Below are positions 43,723 to 56,305 of a stretch of DNA of 64,000 nucleotides, one piece after another. Each line of letters begins with the position of its first letter. Positions within the stretch are counted from its first letter, which is position 1. This stretch comes from Annona cherimola (Eukaryota > Streptophyta > Magnoliopsida > Magnoliales > Annonaceae): assembly GCA_030490835.1 (NCBI GenBank), contig CM059975.1:58767174-58831173 (forward strand), in the 5' to 3' direction. Under the pieces are notes generated by a model that saw only the letters and a list, made by a program, of their open reading frames with translations, was not told the origin of the DNA and did no database searches. A program made the position numbers and the translations under genes.

Positions 43723-45430
43723 TGTTGGAAACAATGTTTAAAGAAAAACAAAATTGACCAAAGCATGAGTTTCGATGGTTAACAAAGTTAAAATTGAGTA
43801 TAAGGTGATTACTGATGACTTTGCTTTATGATTTAAGGAATGAATTAGCCAAGTCGATACCCAAGTCGACTTGGACTTCGACTTAGGGTGAAGTCGATCC
43901 CAAAGTCGACTCCATATTCGACTCCAAAACAGACCACACAGCCAAATTCAAAATGGAAGGAAAAGCAGGTGAAGTCGCAGGCCAAGTCGACTCCACTTGC
44001 GACTTGGGAAGCCAAGTCGCAAACGAAGTCGACTCCAGCATCGACTTCAGACGGCAAAAACACTCCAGAGCTGATTTTGGGGCACAAAAATGCCAAAGTC
44101 GCAGACGAAGTCGACTCTAGGTGTGACTTAGGTGAAGTCGCAGATGAAGTCGACCCCGAGTTCGACTTGAGTTCTTCAAAGACCAAAATACAGACTCAAG
44201 CTCATTTTCAAGATCAACTTGGGATTTTTCAAATCCAAATCAAGGGTACAATCTCATTATCGATTCTCAAGTCCAAGGCACAGCTTCGAACATAAGTTGA
44301 AGATGAAGAAGTTCAAATCATGAAGACTACTATCTAAGACAAGTCCTTCAAGAAGATTTACAAATATAAGAAGCCATTTCAGAAGTAAGAAGATTCAAGA
44401 AAGAAAGTTAAGCAAGCTAGAGGAAATCAAACAAGGACCAAGCAAATTTCAGCACAAAGACAGGTCAAGTCGCAACCCAAGTCGCAACCCAAGTCGACTC
44501 CAATATCGACTTGAGGTCAAGTCTGAAACCAAGTCGACCCAGACTCAGACTTGAGAAACGTGGAATTGAAGTCGCACATGAAGTCGACTCCAGTTGCGAC
44601 TTGGGAAGCCAAGTCGCAGACGAAGTCGACTCCACCTGCGACTTGGGGAACCAACGTTCGAATTTTTGAACGTTAGAACATTTATTGCGCGCCAACCACT
44701 TCTATAATGTTCAAATCTTTCCCATTCTATAAATAGACACTCAAGCAAACGAGAACAAACACACAACATTGTCTAAAGAGAGAAAAGAAGTGCAAACAAG
44801 AGCTCCCATTTGCTTTTCTCTAAATTTGAGTGATCTATACATTTTCAAAGGAAGAAAGAGCTTCAAGTTGCAAGTAGCTTCAACGACATACAACTGGTTG
44901 CTTTTACAAGTTCTTCCTCAAGCTCAATCTTGCCTACACAACTCTGTAAAGTGTAGATCTTCCTTATTTTCATTACTCTTTGTTATTGGTCTTGGTTTGA
45001 GTTTGTTGTAACAAACCAAGATGTTGCAAATCGATTTGTGATTGGAGTTGAACTCATCACCTACTTGTATCAAGTGTACAAGCCCCCTAGAGCTAGAATC
45101 TAGAAGAGAGTATAGACTCTGTTTGTGTATGCCCCATAGAGCTGAAATCTAGAAGAGAGCAGAGTCTCTAAGTGTATTCGCGGAATACATAGTGGAACCC
45201 AAGTCACAACGGTGTGTGAGCTTTGAAGAGTGGAGTAGGGAGAGGTTGCCCGAACCACTATAAATCTTGCCTACTGTTTACCTTATTGATCTCACTATTT
45301 CATGCTCTCTATTTGTTTCAATCAAGGGGATTAAGCTTTCAAGGGGTTAAGTTTTAATTTACCGAAGAATTTTATAAGAACCCAATTCACCCCTCCCCTC
45401 TTGGGTTTTGCCATTAACTCGGGACCAACA
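43723..45430 (+). mobile_element. Solo LTR of the SIRE-like copia family, + orientation
   Basis: This 1708-bp LTR starts TGTTGGAAAC and ends GGGACCAACA, with exact 5-bp duplication ATTTC at 43718-43722 and 45431-45435. No internal region, primer site or polypurine tract adjoins it, so it is a product of LTR-LTR recombination. It carries two blocks of GTCGAC-type repeats (43850-44175, 44463-44645) upstream of a TATA box. Open frames inside (for example 43888-44295) are translations of that repeat. Confidence 0.93.
44726..44736 (+). promoter_or_regulatory. LTR TATA box
   Basis: TCTATAAATAG lies about 80 bp after the second repeat block in the sense direction of the LTR, at the place expected for the U3/R promoter. 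Confidence 0.65.
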
Positions 45431-45435
45431 ATTTC

Positions 45436-47272
45436 AATATTCCATGAGCAAATGGGTACATCATTCGAACTTCTGGTTATGGATGTTCCCAAATATTCTT
45501 TTTCGGGGATGCTATTTGCTGGTATATTGTTTAGTTCTCTCCACAAGTGCTTGGAGTATACTATATACTTAATATAATCGATCCCACAGAGAATTCAGAA
45601 ATTCAAATACTTTATAATGAATACTAGGAGAATAAGATGAAAAGAAAGAAATAACAAGAGAAAAAAGCAAGTCTTGAGAATGTCGAATAAGAATTAGAAG
45701 TTCTAGAGATGAGAGCACTTAAGGTTACAGATTTTACATGCGACCCTATAACAGATGTGTGGTATATTTATTTAATCCGAATATTACGTGTTAAAAGAGA
45801 AAAAATCCTAAGTTGACTTTCCATCCGCTCTCGAGACTTGCATCTTATTAACCACATATTTTCATTAGATTAACTCAATTAGAATCCAATAAGTTTTATA
45901 ATAGTTCGTGGAATTCTTTAAGGTCATCACATCTATTCCTGTGGTCTAGATTTTCAAGTTAAATATCTTGATTATTGTATATTATACTTCCACTTCTCAA
46001 TTCCTTCACCTAAAATATGGAATCATTACCATAGTGAGGGCCCATATATAAAGCAAGCATTAAGATTACAAGATATCAAAGTAATATACAATATCCTTCA
46101 TAAAATAAAGCAAAATCACAATATCCTCTATATAGTTCATGTGCTATATCCTAAACCCTAGATTATGAGTTTAGCAAGACATGTCTATGATAAAATACGA
46201 ACACAAAATAATATTCTATTCAAAATCCATTAAAACAAGACAATATAATCAAAAGAAACAAGAACAAGAAAGCTTATTGGTTTGGAAGCTTCAATAGTGT
46301 CTTGAAAACTCTAGGCAATGTGTTGCCTAGCTTCTCTCCTCATGCTCTTGAATTTCTTTGATTCTTTAATCTAAACTTTAGCTCTAAGGACGTTCGTGTA
46401 CAACAAGTGTTTACATAGTAGTCTATAAGAAACTTATGCAAAACTAGTCTGAAGCGAATTGAATCTGCACATTTCATCATAACATCGCCTGGGCCATGTT
46501 GGGCTCTGGTTCATGCCACTTGCTTTGGATTTTTGCAGTTTTGTTGCCCGACACACCCCAAACCATGCTGATACTTTCTTAATAAGTTCTAGGCTATTTA
46601 GATCACTTTTTTGTCTCCTTCTAATTCTTCTAAATTATCAAATTGAATGGGTCTTTGTCCTCATGCTTCAATTCTGCAAGAATTATGCTTGTTTTTTGCA
46701 CCGAAACTTCCTAAATTTGCACATATTGATCAATCATGAGTGTCTTGTACTAAATAAATCTAATTCAATCAATATTTGTGTCAAAATATCATATTTATCT
46801 ACATCCTTATCTAAATGTCATTCAAAATATAAAGCATGAAAATAACAATATAACAAATTTCTCAACACTTGAACTTTTGCTTGTCCTCAAGCGAATATAA
46901 AAGAATTCAAGACCAAACAGCAAAACTTCAGAATCGACCATTCACAACTTTGAACAAAAACCGAATACAATCTTAAGTAAATCAAAACTTAGTGAGATTG
47001 TGAAATAAAAAATTATATGCACCATACTTATTAAAAATCCCAATAAAAATTCCTGTTTCACTCAATTAATACCACATACATTGCCACCATTTTTATTATC
47101 AAATATTAGCAGTCCAAAAATCTCATAACGTAAACTTCTAAGTCTCAGGTAACTCTCCTCCCAATCTCTATATTCTCAATACACACATTCAATTATTCTC
47201 TTGAAAGTAATATCACAGAAAAGTACAAATCAGATTACCTTATATATATCTTATTACATTCTAATATCTAAA
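45436..47272 (-). other. Probable decayed LTR-retrotransposon sequence
   Basis: Two motifs often seen in plant gypsy elements occur: CTTGAGGACAAGCAAAAG (minus strand, near 46880) and TCGATCCCACAG (near 45580). The MWRELNNIPANSI frame at 45546 (minus) runs into the solo LTR. No domain is clear, so the assignment is weak. Confidence 0.35.
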
Positions 47273-47576
47273 TTATTGGTATCGAGTTTGTGGTAAAATC
47301 CGAGAGAAGAGGAGTGAATTGAGCTCTTAAAAATTATTTGGCAATTTCAAACTTAACCTCTTGTAAGTTCGATCCCTATAAATGAAACATAGAGAGCTAG
47401 AAAGTGAATAGTAAAGCAAAAAAAAAAAAACAAATAAAAGCAATAGACACACTGAATTATAGTGGTTCAAGCGAGCTTCCCTACTTTATTTTTTCAAGCA
47501 CACACTCCCTTGTGTCTTAGGTTCTACCATCTCAACTGAGATTACGACCAAAGTATTTGCTCTCTTCTAGATTGCA
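47273..47576 (-). mobile_element. Diverged copia LTR fragment, cut by the gypsy insertion
   Basis: The sequence resembles the R/U5 end of the copia LTRs at 50576, 56306 and 59285: a TTGGTATCGAG start, AGGAGTGAATTGAGCTCTTAA, TATAGTGGTTCAAGCGAGC, CTCCCTTGTG and TTGCTCTCTTCTAGATT. It stops at 47576, where the gypsy LTR begins, so it is the oldest layer of the nest. Confidence 0.7.
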
Positions 47577-49300
47577 TGTGATGGTTGCGGAGAGCTAGAT
47601 AAATTAATCCTTATTTTTCCTTAATTTTCAAAATTACTAATAATAAGTACTATAGTTAGAAAATTTAATTTAAATGTATGATTAAGAAAAATATTTATTT
47701 TAGAAAACAAATAATCAATATGCGAAGATATCAATATAATATTTACAAATGAATTAAGAAATACATAATAATAATAATAAATAGCAAATAATAATAACAG
47801 TAACTACTGAGCATAGGTTGACAAAATTTTTAAAATTTCTTTAATCTTTGTTATATGATACTATACAATTTATTATGCATATTATGTATACGAATATATA
47901 ATATACTGTTGACAAAAAAAAAAAAGAGAAAGGGGGCTGAATGGTAATTTTGAAAAGAAGAGATAAAAAGGATCAATTTGAAATTTTAAAAAAGAGGATA
48001 AAATATAATTTTAGAAAGGCAAAGTATGAAAATGAATTTTTATAAAATTTGAAGGAAGGAATTTGGAAATTCTGAAACACATAAAATAAAACTATATAAA
48101 TTCACAGATACAAATTAGGGGTCCCAATTAGTGGCTTATATTTATTTAGATTGTGTACATTAAACCTTAGAATACATAACTCTAATTGATAAAAAAATTG
48201 ATGAGATAGTGTTAATTAATATATTCTTTAATCTAGACGGATTAGATTATGGAAAATAATTGAATAAATGATTAAATAAATATAATTAGTTTGCATTGAA
48301 GAATGTGCCAAAATTTCCAACCATGCCATGCATAGACTTTCAGTAGGCATGCATTCACATACATGTATATTTTTTTATATATTTAGTTAAGTGGTTATTA
48401 AATTATATCTTAATATATATAAGAACATTTTACGTGGAATCTCATTGGTGAGTATATTTTAACATACTTTATATTATGGATGTGTTAGATCATAAAAAAT
48501 ATGTCTAGAAAAATTTTAAACAACTAAAATTGAATGAATTTCATGAATTAGTTTTGAATGTTTATATCTTAACCTATATTAATCGTTTTGATTTGAAACT
48601 TGAGGTGAACGACTGATTTAAACAATTCTAAAATATAGATGAAATGGATTATCAAAATTCAATAAGTAAAGAAAAATGTATATTTATTTTGAATCGCTCC
48701 ACATACCTTTTACGTCCAGAGAGAGAGAGTACCCATGCATGCATGCAATGTGAATTCTATACATAATGCTTAATTAATTAATTATTATACATACATAATT
48801 TTGTTTTATATGAGATTTTAAGGATAAGCGTAAATTAATGTACTCTATCTAGTGAATGGATTAGATTATGCAAAACATAATTACAAATGGAAGAAAAAAA
48901 TTAAAAAATGAATGAATTGTATTAATTAATTTCAAATATTTGTATCTTAATCAATTTTAACCATTTGGACATGGAATTTGATATTGACGGCTAATCTGGT
49001 GTGCTTTAAAGTATAGGCAAATTAGATAATGAAAAAGAAATTAGAAAATTTTTAAATAAACAACTTTGAGCTAAATGTGGCAATATGTATATTTTCTTTA
49101 TAAAAAAATTCTAGAAAAACATGCACCGAATTTTGGTCCATTAGAAACGTTACATACATGAACAACGTTTATTATGCAAGTATATATATACACAAAAAGA
49201 ATGCAATTGGACCAAATTACGGTCCAGTTAAAAAAAAAAAGAAAAAGAAAAAAACAACACGTCAAAACGAGAAGTACATTACATGCATACATGCAAAACA
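47577..49300 (+). mobile_element. Gypsy (Del/Tekay-like) left LTR
   Basis: It starts TGTGATGG and aligns over most of its length with the right LTR at 63186-64000: the AAAATTTAATTTAAATGTATG block, an ATA-rich microsatellite, GGGGTCCCAATTAGTG, and CTTTTACGTCC...AGAGAGAGTACCCATGCATG. It carries about 420 bp (48245-48660) absent from the right copy. The end is uncertain because the right LTR leaves the window; no primer site was found. Confidence 0.75.
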
Positions 49301-49379
49301 GGCCACGTATTGAGCAGCTGGAAAGATGGGAACCCCACAATAGGTGCAAACCACTCAACTCTATGCACTAACCCAAGAA

Positions 49380-50570
49380 GAAGAAGAAGAACAACAATCG
49401 GGAGATACTACTGCTTTATTTGATTTTAGTGTATCGCATTCTTTTATAGCCCAGAAATTTCTTAAAAAGTTAAATATACAAGTAGAAGATTCGTTAGTAA
49501 TTATACACGTAGAATCACTAGTACATGGATTAGCTAGTACCGGTCAGATATGCATGAACTATTAAATAAATATAAATGGAAGAATTATGGATGCAGAATT
49601 ACTAGTGTTACCTATGAATGATTTTGATGTTTTATTAACAATGGACTGGTTACAACAATAGGACGCAATAATAGAAAATTTTGATTCTTATCGGAACCAA
49701 AAAAAGAATAGCTATCATAAAAATGCAAGACCAGAAAATATTAGAATAATCTCAGCTATGAAAACAATAAGCTTTATTAGAAAAGAATGAAGCATACTTA
49801 GTGGTAGTGGTAATTGATGCTGAGTCAAAAGAAAAATTATCACAGATACCAGTGGTAAGAGAATTTCTAGATGTTTTTCCCTCAGAATTACCATGATTAC
49901 CTCTAGATAGAGAAGTTGATTTTATTATAGGAATATTACCAGGAATAACTCTTATATCAAAGACACCTTATAGAACGACACCTATAGAGATGCTAAAATT
50001 GAAAACCCTGATATAGGAATTATTAAATAAAGGTTTCGTACGGCTTAGTGTGACCCTAGGATGTGCCAATATTATTTGTCCGAAAGACGGATGGTAGTTA
50101 TGTATTGATTATCAGGAATTAAATGAGGTTACCATCAAGAATGGATACCCTTTGCCTCGGATAGATGATCTGTTTGATCAGTTAAGAGGAGCGATAGTAT
50201 TCTCCAAGATAGATTTACAATTAGAGTATGACTAACTAAAAGTTAGTCCCGCTGACGTTAAGAAAATTGCATTCGGAACCATATATGGGTGGTATGAATT
50301 CCTTGTAATGCCTTTTGGATTAACTAATGCACCAACTGCATTTATAGATTTGATGCGTAGAATTTGCCAAGATACATAGACTAATTTGTGGTTGTATTTA
50401 TTGATGACATCTTGATATATTCTCCAAATAGGAAGGAACACCAAAAACATTTGCGGTTGGTATTGAACGGATTGAGAGAAAAGAAACTTTATGCCACATT
50501 AAAGATATATAAGAATTTTGATTGAACTAGATATCTTTCTTAGGGCATGTGGTTTTGGTTAAAGGAATAA
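49380..50570 (+). pseudogene. Gypsy pol relic, 5' half (protease and reverse transcriptase)
   Basis: With frameshifts and stops the + strand shows a retropepsin-like TALFDFSVSHSFIAQKF (the usual Asp-Ser/Thr-Gly is lost), EFLDVFPSELP, then RT blocks [59 protein letters not shown] and TNAPTAF. The catalytic YxDD region is disrupted. gag is missing between the LTR and protease. The copia element at 50576 interrupts it just after the RT palm. The remainder is at 61021. Confidence 0.88.
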
Positions 50571-50575
50571 AAGTT

Positions 50576-52346
50576 TGTTGGTCCCGAGTTAATGGCAAAA
50601 CCCAAGAGGGGAGGGGTGAATTGAGTATTTAAAAATTTATAACTTAAACAGAAACTTAACCCCGGATTAATCCAGTCCCCTTAATGAAGAAACGAAATGG
50701 AAAGCAATATAATGTAGAGAGCAGATAAATAAATCAAACACACCAGATTTTTATAGTGGTTCGGGCAACCTCCCTACTCCACTCTTCCAAGCTCACACTC
50801 CTTGTGACTTGGGTTCCACTATTGTATTCTCTCAATACAATTAGAGCCACTGCTCTCTTCTAGATTCCAGCTCTAGGGGGCATATACAACCAGAGCCTCT
50901 TGCTCTCTTCTAGATTCCAGCTCTAGGGGGCATCAACAAATTACAGCACAAGTAGGTGATGAGTTACACTCCAATCACACACTACTTTGCTTACACTTGA
51001 TCTTAGTTCCTCAAACTAAATCAAGTTCAACATAAACAAATGAAACAATAGGAAAACTACACTTTACAGTTGTGTAGAAGCAGTTTGGCGCAGAGAAGAA
51101 CTTGTAGTAATGACTTTGAAGATTGTGAAATATAGCTCTTGCAACTTGAAGCGAAGTTCTTCTTCTTTGAATGGACTTGATCTCTTTAATGCTCTTGAAG
51201 ATGGTAGTTATGCACACTTAATGATTCTCAGTTACTTCCCTCGTCCACCATGAATGCTATTTATAATTTTGGAGGGAATCCGAACGTTAGAAGGTAGGTG
51301 GCGCGCATTTAATGCGCCAACGTTCGAATAAATTCCGACCGTTGCGACCCAAGTCGCATGTGGAGTCGACTTCGGATGCGACTTCGCCCAAGTCGCAGAT
51401 GGAGTCAACTTCGGGTGCGACTTCGCCCAAGTCGCAGATGGAGTCGACTTCGGGTGCGACTTCGCTTCTCCGTCGCAACTTCAAGTTTCAGTCAGGGTCG
51501 TCTTGGGCATCAACTTGACCCAAGTCGCATGTGAAGTCGACTTCGGGTGCGACTTCACCTCGGCAGTTGATTTCGTGAACTTGAGAACTTGGAATGCTTG
51601 GTTCTTTTGCTTAGTCTTCTCCATGCCTTTTGCATTTTGTATTACTTTTTGGATCATTGTGTCTTGCTTTCATTAGCTCCATGATTTGCATACCTTTGAA
51701 CTCGAACAATCTTCTTGGTTTATGCATCTTGCTTGAACTTGGATTGTTCTTCGTCTTTGTAGACCTTGTGATTCTTGGAGACTTTGTATTGGTTGATTTT
51801 GTCTTTGATTCATTAATGTTCATAACTTGAAAATATACTTGGAGCTTTGCCTTGGACTTGAGAATCTTAATGTTGATCTTGAAATCATTTAATCCATCTT
51901 GCCTTCAGGAAAATCTCCTCTGCCCGATCCAAGTCTATGTTGGAGTCGACTTTGTCTGCGACTTCACCTCAAGTCGCAAGTAGAGTCGACTTGGGGTGCG
52001 ACTTCGGCACTTCGTGTTCTGAACTTCAACTCTGGAGAGTTTTCGCCATCTGAAGTCGATCCTGGAGTCGACTTCGTTTGCGACTTGGCTTCCCAAGTCG
52101 TAAGTGGAGTTGACTTGGCCTACGACTTCACTTTTTCTTCTCCCATTTTCAACTCTGGACAGTTTGGGCTTTTTGAAGTCGATCTTGGGGTCGACTTGGA
52201 CTACGACTTGGTCTTCCATGCTTTATTTTCTTCAAGTGTATATGCCTTAAACATTTCCACAAACATGTTAGTAGCCAAGACTTACTCAAATTGATTTGTT
52301 AATCATCAAAACATAGATTTAACTTGTTTTCCACATATTTCCAACA
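50576..52346 (-). repeat. Copia 3' LTR (1771 bp)
   Basis: This is the downstream LTR in the element's sense. It contains three 39-bp repeat units in the TATA-proximal array (51345-51483) where the 5' LTR has two, which with one extra T explains its 40-bp greater length. Confidence 0.95.
51345..52212 (-). repeat. U3 palindromic repeat arrays, 3' LTR copy
   Basis: Two blocks (51345-51563 and 51926-52212) are built from modules in which AAGTCG and CGACTT bracket a GTCGACTTC or GTCGACTTG core. The regular part has a 39-bp period, one unit starting CCCAAGTCGCAGATGGAGTC. Confidence 0.9.
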
Positions 52347-52361
52347 ATCTCTCCCTTTTTG
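52347..52361 (-). other. Copia polypurine tract
   Basis: AAAAAGGGAGAGAT on the minus strand directly adjoins the 3' LTR, the usual plus-strand primer. Confidence 0.85.
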
Positions 52362-52632
52362 ATGATTGACAAAACCAATTTGAGTGTATACCTTTCAATA
52401 ACTTAATAACATGCTTATTTTGCATTTGATACTTATGCTTATGCAATCATTCAACATATGCTCATGCAATCTTTCAAACATATGCTATTCTTCTCCCCAA
52501 ACTTATCTACTCTTCTCTTCCTCAAATCCTATTTTTCTCCCCCTTTTTGTCAATAAATCAAAAAGATTAGAGGGTAAGGAAAGAGATAGGTGGGGTTGCT
52601 CCCCCTAAACAGGTGCTCCCCCTAAGTTTATG

Positions 52633-55600
52633 CTAGCCTAACTCAATCATTCCCATGTCATTTCTAATTTTATAGAATGCTTCTTTGGCTAGGGGTTTTG
52701 TGAATATGTCTGCAACTTGATCCTCTGTTCTTACATATACCAAACATATGTCATGATTTTCTACATGTTCTCTAATGAAATGATGTCTGAGGTCTATATG
52801 TTTGGTCCTAGAATGCAAGACTGGATTCTTGGTTAGACATATGGCACTGGTATTGTCACATTTAATAGGTATATCTTTAAAATCCATGCCATAGTCCCTA
52901 AGTTGCTGTTTCATCCAAAGTAATTGGGCACAACAGCTCCCGGCGGCAATATATTCGGCTTCCGGCGTAGATAGAGCAACACTAGTTTGTTTTCTTGAAA
53001 ACCATGAAACTATCATGCTTCCAAGAAACTGACATGTTCCACTTGTGCTTTTTCTATCTACTTTGTAACTAGTAAAATCCGCATCCGAGTAGCCGATTAG
53101 ATCAAAATTAGAACCCTTTGGATACCAAAGTCCTATATTGGTAGTGTCTACTAGATATCTGAAAATTCTTTTCACAGCTACCAAGTGTGATTCTTTTGGG
53201 CATGATTGAAATCTAGAGCACATACACACACTAAACAAGATATCAGGTCTAGAAGCAGTTAAATACAATAATGAACCTATCATGCTTCTATACAATTTTA
53301 AATCAACTACTTTGCCCTTCTCATCTTTGTCCATTTTGATTGTTGAGCTCATAGGTGTGCTTGCTCCTTTGCTGTGCTCCATGCCAAACTTCTTTAGCAT
53401 TTCCTTGATATACATGGACTGGTTAATGAAAATTCCTTCATTTAATTGCTTGATTTGCAGTCCAAGGAAAAAGTTTAGCTCTCCCATCATGCTCATCTCA
53501 AACTCTTTCTGCATAAGCTTAGAAAATTCTTGACAAAAAGTTTCATTAGTAGCACAAAAAATAATATCATCTACATAAATCTGAATGATCAATATATCCT
53601 TTTCTTTATACTTGATAAACAAAGTGGTGTCTACATTTCCTTTTTGAAAGTCATGATCAATCAGAAACTTGCTCAGTCTATCATACCAAGCTCTTGGAGC
53701 TTGTTTTAGTCCATATAATGCTTTGGTTAGCCTGTACACAAATTTGGATTGATCTTTTTCTTCAAATCCAGGTGGTTGCTCTACATACACCTCTTCATTT
53801 ATATAACCATTCAAAAATGCACTTTTGACATCCATTTGAAACAATTTAAAGTTCATGTGAGATGCAAAAGCTAGTAATATGCGAATTGCTTCCAATCTAG
53901 CAACCGGAGCATAGGATTCCTCAAAATCTATTCCTTCTTCTTGGGAGTATCCTTTTGCCACAAGTCTAGCTTTGTTTCTCACTACAAGTCCACTTTCATC
54001 TAATTTGTTCATAAAGACCCATTTGGTGCCAATAACAATACAATCGTTTGGTCTAGGAACAAGGTGCCAAACTTGATTTCTTTCAAATTGATTTAGCTCT
54101 TCTTGCATTGCTATAATCCAGTTTTCATCATCAAGAGCTTGATCAATATTAGAAGGTTCAATTTTGGATACAAAGGCATATTGTCCACAAACATTTTGCT
54201 TTGACCTTCTAGTTTTTACACCTTCATACACATTCCCTATAATTTGTTCAATTTGATGGGCATGTTTGAATTTCAAATCTGTTGGAGGTTTGTAGGAATT
54301 TTTACCTTCACTTACCCTTTCCTCCATGGAATCTTCTTGCTTTTCCACATGCAGTTTTTCAAAATTATTTGTTATATCATCTGCATCACTTAAATCATCT
54401 TTTCTTTTGTAGCATGGGTTAGTTTCATCAAAAACAACATATATGGACTCTTCTACCACTTGGTTTCGTTTATTGAATACTCTATATGCTTTGCTATTTG
54501 ATGAGTATCTAAGGAATATTGCCTCATCACTTTTGGCATCTAATTTTCCCAAGTTGTTTTTTTCATTATTCAAAACATAACATGTGCATCCAAAAGCATG
54601 AAAATAAGAGATGTTTGGCTTCCTTCCTTTCCATAACTCATATGGGGTCTTTTTCAAGATTGCTCTAATGGTAACTCGATTCAAAACATGACAAGCTGTA
54701 CTCACAGCTTCACCCCAAAATTTCTTGGATGATTTGCTCTCATTTAGCATTGTTCTAGCCATTTCTTGTATAGTTCTGTTTTTCCTTTCAACTACTCCAT
54801 TTTGTTGTGGAGTTCTTGGTGGAGAAAATGTGTGATGAATTTTTTTTTCATTACATAACTCTATGAATCGTTTGTTTTCAAATTCACCACCATGATCACT
54901 TCTTATAGTCATAATAGTACTTTGTTTTTCATTTTGCACCAAATTTACAAAAGTTGAAAACATAGAGAAGGCTTCATCTTTGCTAGCTAAGAGAATTATC
55001 CATGTAAATCTTGAAAAATCATCAACAATTACAAACACATATTTCTTTCCACCAATGGTTAAAATATCGGATGACCCATATAGATCCATGTGTAGCAATT
55101 CAAGTGGCCTAGTGGTGGATATTTCCTTTTTGGTAGAGAAAGGCATTTTGGGTTGTTTTGATAATTGACATGCCTTACAAATTTTATCTTTGTCATATTT
55201 CAATTTAGGCAATCCATCTACCAAACTCTTCTTCCATAGGGTCTTTATGTTTGTCATGTTCACATGTCCAAGTCTTTTATGCCAAACCCATGGATCATTA
55301 TCAATGGCCATTAGACATTGACCATCTAGTTCATTAAGTGAAACCAAATATACATTTCCATGTCTTTTTCCGCTAAACATGATATGTTCTCCATCAAACA
55401 CATTGCATATAGATGATACAAACACAACCTTGTATCCTTTATCACATAATTGACTAATGCTCATTAGATTGTGCTTGAGTCCTTCAACAAACAAAACATC
55501 TTCCATGCATGCGTTTGAAATACTGTAAATGGTTCCTTTACCTTTAATTTTACCTTTCTCATTGTTTCCAAAGGCAACCGTTCCGTCGTTGCAAGGCTTA

Positions 55601-55707
55601 AGTTTATGAAATAAGTTTCTTTCTCCAGTCATGTGCCTTGAACAACCGCTGTCCATGAACCATATATTGTTTGCCTTTGCCTTGAAATAAATCTGAAAAA
55701 TAAGCAA
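52633..55707 (-). CDS. Copia pol: protease, integrase, reverse transcriptase, RNase H (1024-codon open frame)
   Basis: Domains in order (residues of this frame): aspartic protease Asp19-Ser-Gly ([12 protein letters not shown]); integrase zinc finger His143, His148, Cys177, Cys180; integrase catalytic Asp208, Asp271, Glu307; reverse transcriptase from about 546 with Asp626 ([10 protein letters not shown]) and YVDD 711-714; RNase H near the end ([28 protein letters not shown]). All catalytic residues seen are intact with no internal stop. It would normally be part of a gag-pol polyprotein, so the annotated Met is not the natural start. It is retrotransposon coding sequence, not a host gene. Expression in this copy is unlikely given the broken gag and the frame change upstream. 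Confidence 0.95.
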   Translation of the reverse strand: MLIFQIYFKAKANNIWFMDSGCSRHMTGERNLFHKLKPCNDGTVAFGNNEKGKIKGKGTIYSISNACMEDVLFVEGLKHNLMSISQLCDKGYKVVFVSSICNVFDGEHIMFSGKRHGNVYLVSLNELDGQCLMAIDNDPWVWHKRLGHVNMTNIKTLWKKSLVDGLPKLKYDKDKICKACQLSKQPKMPFSTKKEISTTRPLELLHMDLYGSSDILTIGGKKYVFVIVDDFSRFTWIILLASKDEAFSMFSTFVNLVQNEKQSTIMTIRSDHGGEFENKRFIELCNEKKIHHTFSPPRTPQQNGVVERKNRTIQEMARTMLNESKSSKKFWGEAVSTACHVLNRVTIRAILKKTPYELWKGRKPNISYFHAFGCTCYVLNNEKNNLGKLDAKSDEAIFLRYSSNSKAYRVFNKRNQVVEESIYVVFDETNPCYKRKDDLSDADDITNNFEKLHVEKQEDSMEERVSEGKNSYKPPTDLKFKHAHQIEQIIGNVYEGVKTRRSKQNVCGQYAFVSKIEPSNIDQALDDENWIIAMQEELNQFERNQVWHLVPRPNDCIVIGTKWVFMNKLDESGLVVRNKARLVAKGYSQEEGIDFEESYAPVARLEAIRILLAFASHMNFKLFQMDVKSAFLNGYINEEVYVEQPPGFEEKDQSKFVYRLTKALYGLKQAPRAWYDRLSKFLIDHDFQKGNVDTTLFIKYKEKDILIIQIYVDDIIFCATNETFCQEFSKLMQKEFEMSMMGELNFFLGLQIKQLNEGIFINQSMYIKEMLKKFGMEHSKGASTPMSSTIKMDKDEKGKVVDLKLYRSMIGSLLYLTASRPDILFSVCMCSRFQSCPKESHLVAVKRIFRYLVDTTNIGLWYPKGSNFDLIGYSDADFTSYKVDRKSTSGTCQFLGSMIVSWFSRKQTSVALSTPEAEYIAAGSCCAQLLWMKQQLRDYGMDFKDIPIKCDNTSAICLTKNPVLHSRTKHIDLRHHFIREHVENHDICLVYVRTEDQVADIFTKPLAKEAFYKIRNDMGMIELG

Positions 55708-55714
55708 GTAAATC

Positions 55715-56305
55715 TTATCTCTTTGGTACCCATTTTATGGGTCCATTTGGGTTAGTAATATTATTCAACCTTTGTTGCTCTAACTTAGAAAGCCCAAATC
55801 TTGTGTTCCTTGGAACCCAAACTAATTTTACACCATGGTCATATAATTTCTTAAAGTTACACTTATAGGCTTTATGACCCATTTTATTGCAGAAATTGCA
55901 GGCCATAGGTAATCTTGGAGTAGACCTCCAAGTATGCATTGGTTCAAATGTTGGCCTTCTAGTCCACATAACATTTTTCCTTTGTGGCTTGTATATAGGT
56001 GCAGTTTTGTTTTGATATTTTCCAAGTATTGGCACATTTGATTTGCCACTTTCTTTTTGCTCAAAAGTATAATATCCAAGGCCTCTTTTATTTGTTTGAG
56101 CAGTCATGTTCAGAAATATCTTCACATTTTCTCCTGGATTAGAGAACTTTGCTAATGATTTATTCAAGGATTCGTTCTCCTTTTTCAATTTTTCTACCTC
56201 TTTCAGCAATGATTCATTTTCCTCTTTCAGTTTTGTTGATCTTTCAGCTAGTTTTTCATTTACAATAATAATAGAATTGCATTGTTGTCTCTTCAATGTC
56301 AACTT
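55715..56305 (-). pseudogene. Copia gag C-terminal / pre-protease part
   Basis: This continues the gag frame beyond the solo LTR: removing the LTR and one copy of AACTT restores the same phase. It holds a coiled-coil segment (ERSTKLKEENESLLKEVEKL) and a second CCHC knuckle (CNFCNKMGHKAYKC), ending KWVPKR and a stop. The downstream pol frame is shifted by one base relative to it. Confidence 0.85.

Noticed and set aside
43888..44295. Frames of about 70-135 codons with repeated PKS-ST-AT or EVDS-CDL text here and at 51312, 51899, 57042, 57602, 60568
   Set aside because: They are translations of the GTCGAC repeat arrays in copia U3. The unit length is a multiple of three, so the frames stay open by chance.
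45331..45546. 71-codon minus-strand frame with IPANSIPEKEYLG
   Set aside because: It runs across the solo LTR boundary; the part outside the LTR is too short to assign to any family.
51345..51563. CRISPR-like regular repeats
   Set aside because: Units are contiguous without unique spacers, are internal to LTRs and occur in a plant nuclear genome.
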